Shown here: positions 1 to 8,998 of the stretch, piece by piece | Layout of the letters: every line of letters starts with the position of its first letter | Numbering within the stretch: position 1 is the first letter of the stretch | DNA from: Chloroflexota bacterium | Lineage (GTDB): Bacteria > Chloroflexota > Dehalococcoidia > SZUA-161 > SpSt-899 | DNA length: 35,851 nt | Direction: 5' to 3' | NCBI GenBank assembly: GCA_013203045.1 | Contig: JABMQN010000143.1 | Coordinates: 1 to 35,851, forward strand | Made by a program: the position numbers and the translations under genes | The notes under the pieces: model-generated | The model's input: only the letters and a program-made list of their open reading frames with translations | What the model was told of the DNA's origin: nothing | Databases searched by the model: none

Positions 1-86
1 GCGCCTCTACAGTTTGTTCACTCCATAGTTTGATGGTGGATTTGGGGAGGATTTGTCAATCACGTAGTTTGCCCGCTACTCAATTT

Positions 87-116
87 TTGAACCCTTCACC
101 CCAATCGTGATACAAT
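87..116 (+). promoter_or_regulatory. Putative sigma70-type promoter of the moxR operon
   Basis: TTGAAC at 87-92 and TACAAT at 111-116 are separated by 18 bp. They lie about 70 bp upstream of the moxR-like start. A clear AGGAGG at 171-176 precedes that ATG by 8 nt. No transcript data; motif match only. Confidence 0.5.
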
Positions 117-184
117 AAATATGAATGCCTTTCAGTTTTGCTGGTAAGCGCAAATACATGGATCAAGTCCAGGAGGAATTATAA

Positions 185-1063
185 ATGCCGTATTTCGATA
201 AGGAATTTGATAAATTTAAAGGGTCAGACGATTACGTAGCATCAGCGCCATTAAAAAGCGCCGTGAACGTTTCGATTGCTTTGGGAAGACCATTGCTGAT
301 CCGTGGCGAGCCGGGAACAGGGAAAACAATGCTGGCGCACAGTATCGCTGAAGGATTGGATAAGCGACTTCTCGTATGGAATATCAAATCGACCACCAAG
401 GCTCAGGAAGGACTGTATGTGTATGATACAGTCCAGAGACTTAATGATAGCCGATTTGGAGATAAAGACATTTCGGATATCGGTCAGTATATCAATCTGG
501 GTAAATTGGGAGAATCATTCGATATCGATGAACAAGTGGTGTTGCTAATCGATGAAATTGATAAGGCTGATCTGGAATTCCCCAACGATCTATTAAACGA
601 ACTGGATGTGATGACGTTCTATATACCAGAGACCAAACAGACTATCAAGACCAAACATCGGCCTATCATGATCGTTACCTCCAATGCGGAAAAGGAACTC
701 CCGGATGCCTTCTTGCGCCGTTGTGTTTTTCATTACATCGAGTTCCCGGATAAAGAGGGAATGGAGGAAATAGTCCACGTGCATTATCCCGATGTTGAAA
801 AGAATCTACTGAAAGAGGCACTCAAAGTATTTTATGCCCTCAGAAATGTGGATGAATTTCGCAAGAAACCGTCAACCAGTGAATTGCTCGATTGGTTGCA
901 GGCCCTAATGCTCGGGGGTATCCCTCATGACAAGATTTCAGAGGAAATTCCTTTTATCGGAACGCTTCTCAAAAAGGAAGTGGACCACGAGTACTTCAAC
1001 TCTGCATACAGCGGTCGGGCAAGCGATAGTGGCGGCAACCGCAATGTCCGCTGGAGATACTAA
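185..1063 (+). CDS. MoxR-family AAA+ ATPase
   Basis: A cytoplasmic AAA+ ATPase of the MoxR group, which usually remodels or activates partners that carry VWA domains. Walker A GEPGTGKT is at residues 41-48 and Walker B VVLLIDEID at 118-126. A sensor-1-like segment, IVTSNAEKELPDAFLRRC, follows and ends in the arginine pair typical of the arginine finger. The length of 292 aa is normal for the family. The start is fixed by AGGAGG 8 nt upstream of the ATG. The next gene, 63 bp downstream on the same strand, encodes a CoxE-like VWA protein, the classical MoxR partner, so the two probably form a chaperone pair. The client is not visible: there are no CO dehydrogenase or other metalloenzyme genes next to it. 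Confidence 0.9.
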   Translation: MPYFDKEFDKFKGSDDYVASAPLKSAVNVSIALGRPLLIRGEPGTGKTMLAHSIAEGLDKRLLVWNIKSTTKAQEGLYVYDTVQRLNDSRFGDKDISDIGQYINLGKLGESFDIDEQVVLLIDEIDKADLEFPNDLLNELDVMTFYIPETKQTIKTKHRPIMIVTSNAEKELPDAFLRRCVFHYIEFPDKEGMEEIVHVHYPDVEKNLLKEALKVFYALRNVDEFRKKPSTSELLDWLQALMLGGIPHDKISEEIPFIGTLLKKEVDHEYFNSAYSGRASDSGGNRNVRWRY

Positions 1064-1084
1064 TTCAGGAGCCAGGGATTTGGG

Positions 1085-1114
1085 GAAAGCTGACCCCTGA
1101 ACCCTGAACCCCGA
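1085..1114. repeat. Short CCCTGAA tandem repeat
   Basis: In the moxR-VWA gap the sequence runs TGACCCCTGAACCCTGAACC, that is two copies of CCCTGAA flanked by related units. A related GGGGTCAGGGATCAG string occurs in the opposite sense near 34189-34203. Origin unknown. Confidence 0.4.
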
Positions 1115-1126
1115 CAACTTTTTAAA

Positions 1127-2308
1127 ATGTTTACAGAATTTTTCTACACTCTAAAAAGGAAAGGTGTTCCCGTTACTCTGACCGAGTGGATGACGCTGAT
1201 GCAGGCGCTCTCCAGTGGGTACATCTCAAATTTGGAGGAGTTCTATTTCCTTGCCAGAGCAATTTTGGTAAAGAGCGAGACCTTCTTCGATCCGTACGAT
1301 TTAGCTTTTCAGGAATACTTCGAGGGAATCGAAACACCAGATGCTATCAGAGATGAGATACTTGATTGGCTCAAAGACCCCGATAACGTTGCCAGTATCG
1401 AATCGCTTTTCACCGAAGAGGAAATGGCCCAGTTTGATGATTGGGATCTTGACGAACTTATTAAAGAACTGGAAAAGCGACTGGAGGAACAGAACGAACA
1501 GCATGATGGCGGCGGATACTGGATCGGGCGTGGTGGAACGAGTCCGTTTGGTCATGGTGGAAGACATCCGGCCGGGATCAGGATTGGGGGCGAATCAAAG
1601 GGGCGTGGAGCAGTTCAGATAGCCCAGAAGCGACAGTTCAAGGGGTATCGCAATGACATGATACTTGATGTCAGGCAGATCAAGGTCGCTTTAAGAGGAT
1701 TGCGTCAACTGGGCAGAATTGGCCCCGAAGAAGAACTGGATATCGATAGCACCATTGATGCTACTGCTCGCAATGCCGGGGATATCGACCTCAAATGGAT
1801 GCGCAGCCGCATCAATTCAACCAAGCTATTGCTGATGATGGACACCGGCGGCTCGATGATTCCCTATGCCCGGCTTTGCTCGCGGCTCTTCAGTGCGGCG
1901 CATTCCGTTTCACATTTCAAAGATTTTAAATTCTTCTATTTCCATAACTGCGTATACGATAATGTCTATCAGGATATCGAGCATGAAGAGGGAGTTAACA
2001 CCGAGTGGCTGTTTCGTAATTTGAGTTCGGATTATAAAGTGGTTCTGGTGGGGGATGCACGCATGGCGGCGTCGGAGCTGACCCATCGATATGGAGCGAT
2101 ATATTACTACGAGCGAAATGAAATTCCTGGCATTGTTCGTCTGCAGCAGATAGCGGATCACTTTTCTCATTGCGTTTGGCTTAATCCTGAGGAAGAGCAT
2201 TTCTGGAGGCATCCCACTGTGGAAATGATAAGACAAACATATCCTATGTTCCCGCTTACACTCGAAGGACTTGGATCGGCCATCAAGAGTTTGACTGTCA
2301 AGAAGTGA
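1127..2308 (+). CDS. CoxE-like VWA-domain protein
   Basis: A 393-aa protein of the CoxE/YehP-like VWA group. The N-terminal part (about 1-120) is helical and acidic, as in CoxE. A Gly/His-rich low-complexity linker follows at about 127-160, and the von Willebrand A fold occupies the C-terminal half. The metal-ion-dependent adhesion motif is DTGGS at 239-243, a variant of DxSxS with glycine in the middle position. It follows a MoxR ATPase, and such pairs act together in metal-centre insertion or complex remodelling. No Shine-Dalgarno sequence precedes the ATG. The 63-bp gap instead holds CCCTGAA tandem units, so the start is less certain than the frame. The substrate is unknown. Confidence 0.85.
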   Translation: MFTEFFYTLKRKGVPVTLTEWMTLMQALSSGYISNLEEFYFLARAILVKSETFFDPYDLAFQEYFEGIETPDAIRDEILDWLKDPDNVASIESLFTEEEMAQFDDWDLDELIKELEKRLEEQNEQHDGGGYWIGRGGTSPFGHGGRHPAGIRIGGESKGRGAVQIAQKRQFKGYRNDMILDVRQIKVALRGLRQLGRIGPEEELDIDSTIDATARNAGDIDLKWMRSRINSTKLLLMMDTGGSMIPYARLCSRLFSAAHSVSHFKDFKFFYFHNCVYDNVYQDIEHEEGVNTEWLFRNLSSDYKVVLVGDARMAASELTHRYGAIYYYERNEIPGIVRLQQIADHFSHCVWLNPEEEHFWRHPTVEMIRQTYPMFPLTLEGLGSAIKSLTVKK

Positions 2309-2473
2309 TCCTTGATTAGGCCCTGAAAAGCAAAGTCTTGTGCAAAATGGCAAACTTTTTCTCTCGCAAAGAACGCAAAGTATTTATAATTTATCTCGGT
2401 GTCTCTGTGGCATCCTTCCCGGTATCGGAAGGATTAGTGCCAGCTTGTCCGGATTAGGAGTTAAACTACTTAC

Positions 2474-3232
2474 ATGAGTGAATTCATCAAGAAACTGGGG
2501 CAGGTTTCGCGTGGAAATGAGCAACCGATGGGATTTGGCCTCAGGGCAAAGGTCAGGATTGCCCCGATGATGCTCATTGCTCAGTTTGGAAGCGTTGATA
2601 GAAACACTGTAAAACAAGCTATCTCTGGTGGCGCTGATGCAGTGCTTTTTGATATTGAGAAGCCGCTTAGCCAGATAGAGATGATTTCGCAAATTAGTGG
2701 CTCGATTGGAAAGGCTCCCTGGGGTGTGCGATTGGGGGCAAATACCAGTGAGGACATAGATAAACTGGCTGATGCAGGCTGCGACTATGTAGTGATGACC
2801 GCCGATGTACCGGCGCAGTTGCTTATTGAAGACAGGATGGGGAAGGTGCTGGAGACGGATATAACACTCGGTGATGGCCTCGCTGAAGCAGTCAGTCAGG
2901 TTTCTGTCGATGCGATACTTATTACTGATGGTGATAGCTTGCCCACTTTAACGATTGGCCGGTTGCTCGATTATCAACGAATATGCGCATATTCTGGAAA
3001 GTTGGCAGTGGTGAATGTTCCTCAGAACTTGACCGATCTGGATGTGTTACTGGAAGCTGGCGTGGGAGGGGTGATAGTGGATGTGGAGGTCGAAAGGGGA
3101 AGTGAAATACTTTCAGAGGCAAGGGAAAAGATACAGAGCCTTTCGGGTCACAAAAAAAGAGAGCGAGAGGAAAACCACGCTTTGCTGCCCAGAGCATCAG
3201 CTATGTTTGAGGATGATGAGGAAGGTTTCTAG
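2474..3232 (+). CDS. Hypothetical protein, TIM-barrel-like
   Basis: I do not recognise the family. The 252-aa product has alternating beta/alpha segments that look like a TIM barrel. Examples are GGADAVLFDIE near residue 53, WGVRLGAN near 83, AGCDYVVMTAD near 97 and VSVDAILITDGD near 144. Later come LAVVNVP and AGVGGVIVDVEV near 178-204. The C-terminus is charged and acidic (EDDEEGF). There is no signal peptide or membrane segment. AGGAG lies at 2456-2460, 13 nt before the ATG, which is a rather long spacing. It follows the MoxR/VWA pair at a distance of 165 bp. A role as an enzyme or as a binding barrel is possible; no catalytic motif is evident. Confidence 0.75.
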   Translation: MSEFIKKLGQVSRGNEQPMGFGLRAKVRIAPMMLIAQFGSVDRNTVKQAISGGADAVLFDIEKPLSQIEMISQISGSIGKAPWGVRLGANTSEDIDKLADAGCDYVVMTADVPAQLLIEDRMGKVLETDITLGDGLAEAVSQVSVDAILITDGDSLPTLTIGRLLDYQRICAYSGKLAVVNVPQNLTDLDVLLEAGVGGVIVDVEVERGSEILSEAREKIQSLSGHKKREREENHALLPRASAMFEDDEEGF

Positions 3233-3249
3233 GATATAGAAAACCTTCC
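3220..3249. terminator. Hairpin between convergent genes
   Basis: GGAAGGTTT (3220-3228) pairs with AAACCTTCC (3241-3249). The hairpin overlaps the stop codons of both converging genes. The U-tract is poor on either strand, so its terminator function is likely but not certain. Confidence 0.45.
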
Positions 3250-3545
3250 TATAAAACAGCAGCCAGGATGATCAGTATGGCAAAAGCCACTGCAGCAAAT
3301 ATACCGGTTCGTTTTAAGTCAGATATAACATAGCTATATGAGGAGGAACCCGTAGTGTGATCGGCGCGCTTTGTTCTAGGGCGTGCTGGCTGTGATGCCA
3401 CCATAAGAGTGCCCTCAGTGGTATCTGCCTGTGGAGATGCAGCACTGGCATTCATCGGTGTTGTTGGTTTACGAGGACGTCTCTTTTTTGGCTGTGTACC
3501 TTGTTTGGCGTATCTTCCTCCGGATTGATAGGTTTTCTTGCCCAT
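3249..3545 (-). CDS. Small basic tail-anchored membrane protein
   Basis: A 98-aa protein of unknown family. The first 40 residues are rich in Lys, Arg, Gly and Gln, followed by a Ser/Thr/Ala/Pro-rich stretch. One hydrophobic helix ends the chain (about residues 80-98, GIFAAVAFAILIILAAVL). This predicts a cytoplasmic basic domain with a C-terminal membrane anchor. The ATG at 3545 is preceded by GGGAG about 8 nt upstream, which supports translation. It diverges from the radical SAM gene at 3643 and converges on the gene at 2474. A nucleic-acid-binding role for the basic tail is possible but only a guess. Confidence 0.65.
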   Translation of the reverse strand: MGKKTYQSGGRYAKQGTQPKKRRPRKPTTPMNASAASPQADTTEGTLMVASQPARPRTKRADHTTGSSSYSYVISDLKRTGIFAAVAFAILIILAAVL

Positions 3546-3642
3546 TGATGCTCTCCCGTCTGAATCAGTATGCTATGCTTTGATTGTAGCGTCCAGTTGG
3601 GACTTTGACAAGACTGTTATGTAGAGAAATCGGAGAATATAT

Positions 3643-5460
3643 ATGTTTGATCTGAGCCAGATACTTCATCGGGTAAATCGCCCTGCCAGATATACGGGTG
3701 GGGAATGGAACTCGATTACAAAGGATTGGGACACAATCGATGTGAAGATTGCGCTTGCCTATCCTGATGTGTATGAGATTGGGATGTCCAACATGGGGAT
3801 GGCTATTCTGTACAATCTATTGAATCAGAAAAAAGATGTACTGGCAGAAAGAGTGTTCACTCCGTGGACCGATATGGCTGACCAGATGCGGGAAGGCGGT
3901 GTACTCCTCTTCGGTCTGGAAACGAAACATGCTATTAGTGAATTTGATATCATCGGATTTTCTCTGGGATATGAGTTAGCCTATACGAATGTTCTGGAAA
4001 TGCTTGACCTATCTGGAATGCCAGTCATGGCTGCTGAGCGAGATGAGACGATGCCACTGGTTATTGCCGGGGGGAGTTGTGCGGTAAATCCTGAACCAAT
4101 GTCAGATTTCATCGATGCTTTTGTGATTGGTGAAGGTGAAGAGGTGATCCTGGAATTGGTAGAGGCTTACCATCTCTGGAAGAGAAAGGAATCAACCTTA
4201 AAAACCGATCTATTGCGTGATCTGGCAAAGATACGTGGTGTATATGTGCCAGGTCTTTATCACGTTGAGTATATGGAGAATGGCCGATTTGGTTCAATTA
4301 TTCCGGATATTCCCGAAGCAAAAGCTTCCGTGGAAAGACGAATAGTTGCTGAATTACCGGCTCCGGTGGTGAGCCCGGTGGTTCCCTATGTTGAGATTAC
4401 CCATGATCGAGGAGCGGTCGAGATTCAGCGGGGATGTACCAGAGGCTGCCGCTTTTGCCAGGCTAGTGTTGTCTATCGACCCGTGCGCGAACGATCGGTT
4501 GATGAAGTCATCGATGCGGTAGACGGTCTTGAGAAAAACTGCGGTTATGAAGAAATCTCTCTACTATCGCTCAGCACAAGCGACTATTCTGGTATTAATG
4601 AACTGGTGGTATCTCTCTCTGAAAAATACGATGGACAGCACTTGAATCTCTCACTGCCAAGCCTTCGCACGGACGCGTTTTCGGTGGAACTGGCAAAGTC
4701 GATTAAAAACCATCGAAAAACAAGCCTTACTTTTGCTCCGGAAGCCGGAACCGATCGATTGCGTTGTGTTATCAACAAAGGTGTATCCGAGGACGATTTG
4801 ATTCAATGTGTTGAATTGGCGCTCAGATATGGATGGAAAAGTTTCAAATTGTACTTCATGATTGGGCTGCCCACGGAGACAGAAGAAGATGTGATGGGTA
4901 TTGTCGATCTGGCACGAAGGGTGAGAGGGATAAGAGGAGTGGATGGAAAGAGACCGAATATAAAAGTAAATGTATCTACTTTTATACCAAAAGCTCATAC
5001 ACCGTTTCAGTGGGTAGCGCAGAACACTGGAGGGGACCTAGACATAAAACATGAAATCTTGAGACGGGGCTTGCGCAAAGCTGAATCAAAACTTTCGTGG
5101 CACGATCCGAAGGTGAGTTTATTGGAAGGGGTGATGTCACGTGGTGACCGGCGTCTAGGGCGGGCGATACATAGAGCATGGCAGTTGGGATGCGTTTTCG
5201 ATGCCTGGACTGAAATGTTCAAATTCGACAAATGGATGCAGGCATTTGAGGAGTGCAATATTGATCCAATGGAGTATATACGGGAACGTGCATTGGATGA
5301 ATCGCTCCCCTGGGGCCATATAGATACCGGGGTAAGCGTTGATTTTCTCGCAAAAGAATACGAGAAAGCTATAAAGGGAATAAAGACCCCAGATTGCAGA
5401 GGCGATACTTGCAATAGTTGCGGACTTCAACGATGGGATGTCTGCAACGGAAGCAAATAA
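3643..5460 (+). CDS. TIGR03960-type radical SAM protein with B12-binding-like N-terminus
   Basis: A 605-aa radical SAM protein. The N-terminal third resembles a B12-binding Rossmann fold (LAYPDVYEIGMSNMGMAILY; later VIAGGSCAVNPEPM and FVIGEGEEVI), but no DxHxxG cobalamin-ligand motif is present. The 4Fe-4S motif CTRGCRFC supplies Cys265, Cys269 and Cys272. A second cysteine cluster near the C-terminus (CRGDTCNSCGLQRWDVC, about 586-602) could hold another metal. The layout matches the uncharacterised TIGR03960 family, which is often followed by a DUF2344 (TIGR03936) gene. That partner is absent here. The reaction is unknown. The gene stands alone on its strand between two oppositely oriented small membrane-protein genes. 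Confidence 0.9.
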   Translation: MFDLSQILHRVNRPARYTGGEWNSITKDWDTIDVKIALAYPDVYEIGMSNMGMAILYNLLNQKKDVLAERVFTPWTDMADQMREGGVLLFGLETKHAISEFDIIGFSLGYELAYTNVLEMLDLSGMPVMAAERDETMPLVIAGGSCAVNPEPMSDFIDAFVIGEGEEVILELVEAYHLWKRKESTLKTDLLRDLAKIRGVYVPGLYHVEYMENGRFGSIIPDIPEAKASVERRIVAELPAPVVSPVVPYVEITHDRGAVEIQRGCTRGCRFCQASVVYRPVRERSVDEVIDAVDGLEKNCGYEEISLLSLSTSDYSGINELVVSLSEKYDGQHLNLSLPSLRTDAFSVELAKSIKNHRKTSLTFAPEAGTDRLRCVINKGVSEDDLIQCVELALRYGWKSFKLYFMIGLPTETEEDVMGIVDLARRVRGIRGVDGKRPNIKVNVSTFIPKAHTPFQWVAQNTGGDLDIKHEILRRGLRKAESKLSWHDPKVSLLEGVMSRGDRRLGRAIHRAWQLGCVFDAWTEMFKFDKWMQAFEECNIDPMEYIRERALDESLPWGHIDTGVSVDFLAKEYEKAIKGIKTPDCRGDTCNSCGLQRWDVCNGSK

Positions 5461-5462
5461 AG

Positions 5463-5478
5463 ACACAGCGCGCTGTGT
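5463..5478. repeat. 16-bp perfect palindrome between convergent genes
   Basis: ACACAGCGCGCTGTGT lies 3 bp after the radical SAM stop codon and just before the stop of the convergent gene at 5481. It could form a 6-bp stem with a CGCG loop. It lacks a U-tract, so it could be a weak bidirectional terminator or a protein-binding site. Confidence 0.4.
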
Positions 5479-5480
5479 TC

Positions 5481-5900
5481 CTACTCTGCTACAAATTTAT
5501 TGAGCGTATCTTGGATTATTGCTCCTCCGATCATGCCAATGAAGAAGAGAAGCAGGAATGCCACTGGGCCAGCCATCTTTCCTTGAGTAACCTGTTCGAT
5601 ACCCTCGGAGAACTTCCACATCCACCAGAAATTAATTATGGGTATTATTATCAGCCATGCAGTAGGTATCTGAGTACCAGAGGCATTCATTTCGAGTTTG
5701 GTCATAACATACCAGTAATACCCGTATATACCGAAGGTAATAATTGAAAAAATGAGAACCATAATAGGGTCCCGGCGTTGTAACCCTGTCGCTGTTCCTA
5801 CCCCTGTTGTTGCTTTTGAACCACCTTTTAATGGGTTTCCGCAACTGGTGCAAAACTCAGCAGCTTCACCATTTTGTGCCCCGCATTTTGTACAGAACAT
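5481..5900 (-). CDS. Zinc-ribbon and DUF4234 membrane protein
   Basis: A 139-aa protein. It starts with a double-CxxC zinc ribbon (Cys3, Cys6, Cys17, Cys20), followed by a short Gly/Thr linker. The membrane part then has about three hydrophobic segments (near 46-66, 80-97 and 112-133). The segment with IITFGIYGYYWYVMTKLEMN is typical of DUF4234. The start at 5900 has AGGAGG 7 nt upstream. The function of this family is not known. The ribbon probably faces the cytoplasm. It is a single-gene unit, convergent with the radical SAM gene. Confidence 0.8.
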   Translation of the reverse strand: MFCTKCGAQNGEAAEFCTSCGNPLKGGSKATTGVGTATGLQRRDPIMVLIFSIITFGIYGYYWYVMTKLEMNASGTQIPTAWLIIIPIINFWWMWKFSEGIEQVTQGKMAGPVAFLLLFFIGMIGGAIIQDTLNKFVAE

Positions 5901-6223
5901 GCCAGTCCTCCTTTGATCATCAAGATACTGATTACGGGGAGTTTACATCAATGGGAGCGAAGTCGTCAAGCTGCTGTGTGTGTTCCAGGTCAATCGCATC
6001 TTAATATAGCCATGAATTCAGGGTAAAAGACGCGTCCACACGTGTCATGCGGGACGCCTGACCTACGGAAGTCTAATAGAAAAGTCCTCGTAGGACGGGC
6101 ATCTTGCCCGTCATAAACGATGAGGAGTGCTTGAAGTGCCCCACAATAAGATGTGGATTTTAAAGTTGCTTGCTTCGGCTTTAGCTATTGTTGTAGGATG
6201 ATTTACTGAGGGTTATTCTCATC
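5901..6223. other. Intergenic region without a gene
   Basis: Between the divergent DUF4234 gene and the abcF gene I find no credible ORF. The region contains a GC-rich hairpin at 6094-6112 and a looser inverted pair (CGTCC...GGGACG near 6032-6055). No convincing -35/-10 pair for abcF was found. Confidence 0.5.
6094..6112. repeat. REP-like hairpin element
   Basis: GACGGGCA, TCT, TGCCCGTC: a perfect 8-bp stem with a 3-nt loop, outside any gene. Short GGGCAAGATGCCC-type hairpins of this form are often dispersed through bacterial genomes. Only one copy is seen in this window. Confidence 0.45.
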
Positions 6224-8197
6224 ATGTTGAGTATTGCAAATCTTTCCAAATCATATGGGGATCGTACACTATTTTCTAATGTTACGCTGAATGTCGGAGC
6301 GCGTGATCGAATCGCAGTGATTGGCCCCAATGGTTCGGGCAAGACCACGCTTTTTGAAATCATTGCAGGAAACATGACTGCCGATTCGGGTAGCGTGACA
6401 AAGAGAAAGGGGACGGATATCGGTTTCCTTGAACAGGAGATAAAGCCTTCATCAAAACGGGAATTACTGCAAGATGTTGCTGGCGCTTCGACAAGGATAA
6501 AAGGGATGGAGCATCGGATACAGATGTTGCAGGAGGAGTTGGCAGAAGGGGTTGACGGTGAGGTTTCGCCTAAGCTCATGCGTGAGTTGGGTGAACTTCA
6601 GCATCAGTTTGAGGCGGCTGGTGGGTACGATGCTGAGTACGAAGCGAGGGTGATTCTCTCAGGGCTGGGTTTTAAAGAATCAGATTTTGGGCGTTCCATG
6701 TCTGAGTTCAGTGGTGGGTGGCTGATGAGAGCTGCTCTGGCCAAGCTTTTGCTACTCAATCCAGACTTGCTTCTGCTGGACGAGCCCACGAACCATCTTG
6801 ATCTGGAATCATGTATTTGGTTTGAGGACTACCTCAAAACGTATCAGGGCGCAGTGCTGGTCACTTCGCATGACAGGGCCTTTTTGAACAGAGTGGTGAG
6901 CAGGGTGCTTGCCTTTGATCACGACGAAGTGATATTCCATCGCGGAAACTATGACAGTTATATCAAGACAAAGCAAAAAGACCTGGAGGTAAGGGAGGCT
7001 ACGGCGAAACGGCAGGAGCAGAAGATAAAGAAAGAGATGCGCTTTATTGAGAGCTTCCGAGCTGATAAAAGAAGAGCTGCTCAAGTGCAAAGCCGAATCA
7101 AACGCTTGGATAAAATGGAAAGAATAGAATCTACCAAGTCTACCAAAAAGATGCATCTTTCGTTTCCGGAACCGGCGCGCAGTGGTGAAGATGTAATAAC
7201 GCTGAAACACATCTTAAAATCGTATGGCACTAATGTGGTTTACCGAGGGCTCAATCTGGTTCTGAATCGGGGGGACTGTGTGGCACTGGTGGGGCCAAAT
7301 GGTGCTGGTAAAACCACACTTTTAAAGATGCTGGCTGGTGTATTATCCTTTGAAAAAGGAGAACGCAAGCTGGGGCATAACGTGGAAACTGCTTACTATG
7401 CTCAGTATCAGCTCGATCTCCTTGATCCGGAGAACACCGTCTTGACTGAATTGCGGAAAATTGCAGGGGATGAATCGGAACAGAAACTAAGGGGTATTCT
7501 GGGAGCTTTCCTCTTTGGTGGTGATGATGTAGAGAAGCGGGTATCCGTGCTATCCGGTGGGGAGAAAGCTCGCCTAGCCATTGCTAAAATGCTGGTGAGA
7601 CCTTCGAATTTCTTATTGATGGACGAACCGACCAATCATCTTGATATTCCTTCCCGAGAAGTCCTCACTGATGCGCTCGAAGCCTATGGCGGGACACTTT
7701 GCTTTGTTACCCATGATCGTACGGTAATTCAGCAAATTGCCAATAAGATCATCGAGGTAAAGGAAGGTAAACTGACAGTCTTTCCGGGTGCTTATGATAG
7801 CTATCTCTTTTGGAAAGAAGAATCGGGAAGAGATGAGTCAGCAGAAATGCCGAAGATTTCAAAAAATAAGGAGGTGTCTGCCAGGGACCAAAGCCGTCGT
7901 CGCAAACAGGCTGCGGGTGAACTAAGGAATGAATACTATAAAAAGAGTTCACCGATAAAGAAACGGATTGAGGCGGTAGAAACAGAGCTTGTTGATCTAG
8001 AGATGCAGATGACGCAAATTCAGAAAATGATGGCCGATCCTGACCATTATGAAGACAATACACGGGTGGTGGAGACCATCGAGAAACATCGTCAGTTGAA
8101 GGATACCATTGAATCCCTTACTGCTGAGTGGGAAGAACTTTTTCTGGAAGTTGAGAGCCTGCAAAAGGAATTCGAGCAGGCAAAGGATCAAATGTAG
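6224..8197 (+). CDS. ABC-F family ATP-binding protein
   Basis: A soluble twin-ATPase of the ABC-F family, whose members act on the ribosome (translation factors or antibiotic protection) instead of in transport. The first Walker A, GPNGSGKT, is at residues 34-41. A signature [10 protein letters not shown] and [12 protein letters not shown] follow. A charged linker at about 235-310 corresponds to the P-site tRNA-interaction motif. The second cassette has GPNGAGKT near 353, [10 protein letters not shown] and [12 protein letters not shown]. The C-terminus (about 545-657) is a Lys/Glu-rich coiled coil as in Uup/YdiF. There are no membrane segments. It is the first gene of a five-gene operon and its stop codon abuts the next start. 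Which ABC-F subtype it is cannot be told by eye. Its neighbours suggest a protective role. Confidence 0.92.
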   Translation: MLSIANLSKSYGDRTLFSNVTLNVGARDRIAVIGPNGSGKTTLFEIIAGNMTADSGSVTKRKGTDIGFLEQEIKPSSKRELLQDVAGASTRIKGMEHRIQMLQEELAEGVDGEVSPKLMRELGELQHQFEAAGGYDAEYEARVILSGLGFKESDFGRSMSEFSGGWLMRAALAKLLLLNPDLLLLDEPTNHLDLESCIWFEDYLKTYQGAVLVTSHDRAFLNRVVSRVLAFDHDEVIFHRGNYDSYIKTKQKDLEVREATAKRQEQKIKKEMRFIESFRADKRRAAQVQSRIKRLDKMERIESTKSTKKMHLSFPEPARSGEDVITLKHILKSYGTNVVYRGLNLVLNRGDCVALVGPNGAGKTTLLKMLAGVLSFEKGERKLGHNVETAYYAQYQLDLLDPENTVLTELRKIAGDESEQKLRGILGAFLFGGDDVEKRVSVLSGGEKARLAIAKMLVRPSNFLLMDEPTNHLDIPSREVLTDALEAYGGTLCFVTHDRTVIQQIANKIIEVKEGKLTVFPGAYDSYLFWKEESGRDESAEMPKISKNKEVSARDQSRRRKQAAGELRNEYYKKSSPIKKRIEAVETELVDLEMQMTQIQKMMADPDHYEDNTRVVETIEKHRQLKDTIESLTAEWEELFLEVESLQKEFEQAKDQM

Positions 8198-8970
8198 TGA
8201 TGAGTTCGGAAGGTATGGAGGGGAATAAGCGCCAGGTACAAAAGAACTTTGGCAGGCAGGCTCTGGCTTACAATGCCAATTGTCTTCTTGCTGATGAAGG
8301 TAACTTGAATACCATAATCGAAATGGCCAACGTCAGTGAGGATGATAGTGTATTGGATGTGGCCACCGGAACAGGGTTTCTGGCTGGTGCTTTATCTAAA
8401 ATAGCCAAGGAAGTGATGGCTACCGATCTCACCCTTGAGATGCTTTACCAGACGCGTCCAAAAACGAAAGGAAACACATCATTTTGCTTGGCTGATGTGG
8501 AGAGATTGCCTTTTGTTGACGATTATTTCGATGCGGTCACTTGCCGGGTTGCCTTGCATCATTTCACGCGACCGGAAGAGGCAATAGGCGAAATGCAGAG
8601 GGTCTGTGGGGCAAATGGCCGAGTAGTGATAATGGATATCATTTCGTCGGAGGATGATAACCGCAGAGAGTATCACAATAAAATGGAACGTTTGAGAGAT
8701 ACATCCCATGTGAAACAATACTCGTATTCTGAACTGCTGCAAATGTTCGGATCTTGTGGCCTGAAAGTAGACGAAGTTGAGAAGTGGAGCTATCATTGGG
8801 AAATGGAGGAATGGCTGGCGATCGCTAATCCGGCTGAGCCAGGGGCTAATGAGATCAGAAGAATGATGCGCGAATCGGTAGACGGAGACAAATCGGGTCT
8901 GGGTGTGGAAATACGTGATGGGAAGGTTTACTTCACGTATATGGCAGCGATCGTTGTAGCACATAAATAA
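8197..8970 (+). CDS. Class I SAM-dependent methyltransferase (copy 1)
   Basis: A 257-aa Rossmann-fold methyltransferase of the UbiE/Methyltransf_11 type. The SAM motif I, VLDVATGTG, is at residues 52-60. The acidic motif II (VMATDLT) follows, then ADVERLPFVDDYFDAVTCRVALHHF and the RVVIMDI strand. It starts at GTG 8197, sharing one base with the abcF stop, or at the adjacent ATG 8200. It is clearly paralogous to the next gene along its whole length (shared ALHHF/AVHHF, GRVVIMD, HNKM, LRD and ESVDGDK/DSMDGDK blocks). The substrate is unknown. Position between an ABC-F gene and an ABC exporter suggests a small molecule or a ribosome-related target, but this is inference. Confidence 0.88.
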   Translation: MMSSEGMEGNKRQVQKNFGRQALAYNANCLLADEGNLNTIIEMANVSEDDSVLDVATGTGFLAGALSKIAKEVMATDLTLEMLYQTRPKTKGNTSFCLADVERLPFVDDYFDAVTCRVALHHFTRPEEAIGEMQRVCGANGRVVIMDIISSEDDNRREYHNKMERLRDTSHVKQYSYSELLQMFGSCGLKVDEVEKWSYHWEMEEWLAIANPAEPGANEIRRMMRESVDGDKSGLGVEIRDGKVYFTYMAAIVVAHK

Positions 8971-8998
8971 CGATCCTAAATATGAAACGAGGATAGAT

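Noticed and set aside
5418-5747. 109-aa plus-strand ORF over the DUF4234 gene
   Set aside because: The opposite strand encodes a clear zinc-ribbon membrane protein with a strong ribosome binding site.
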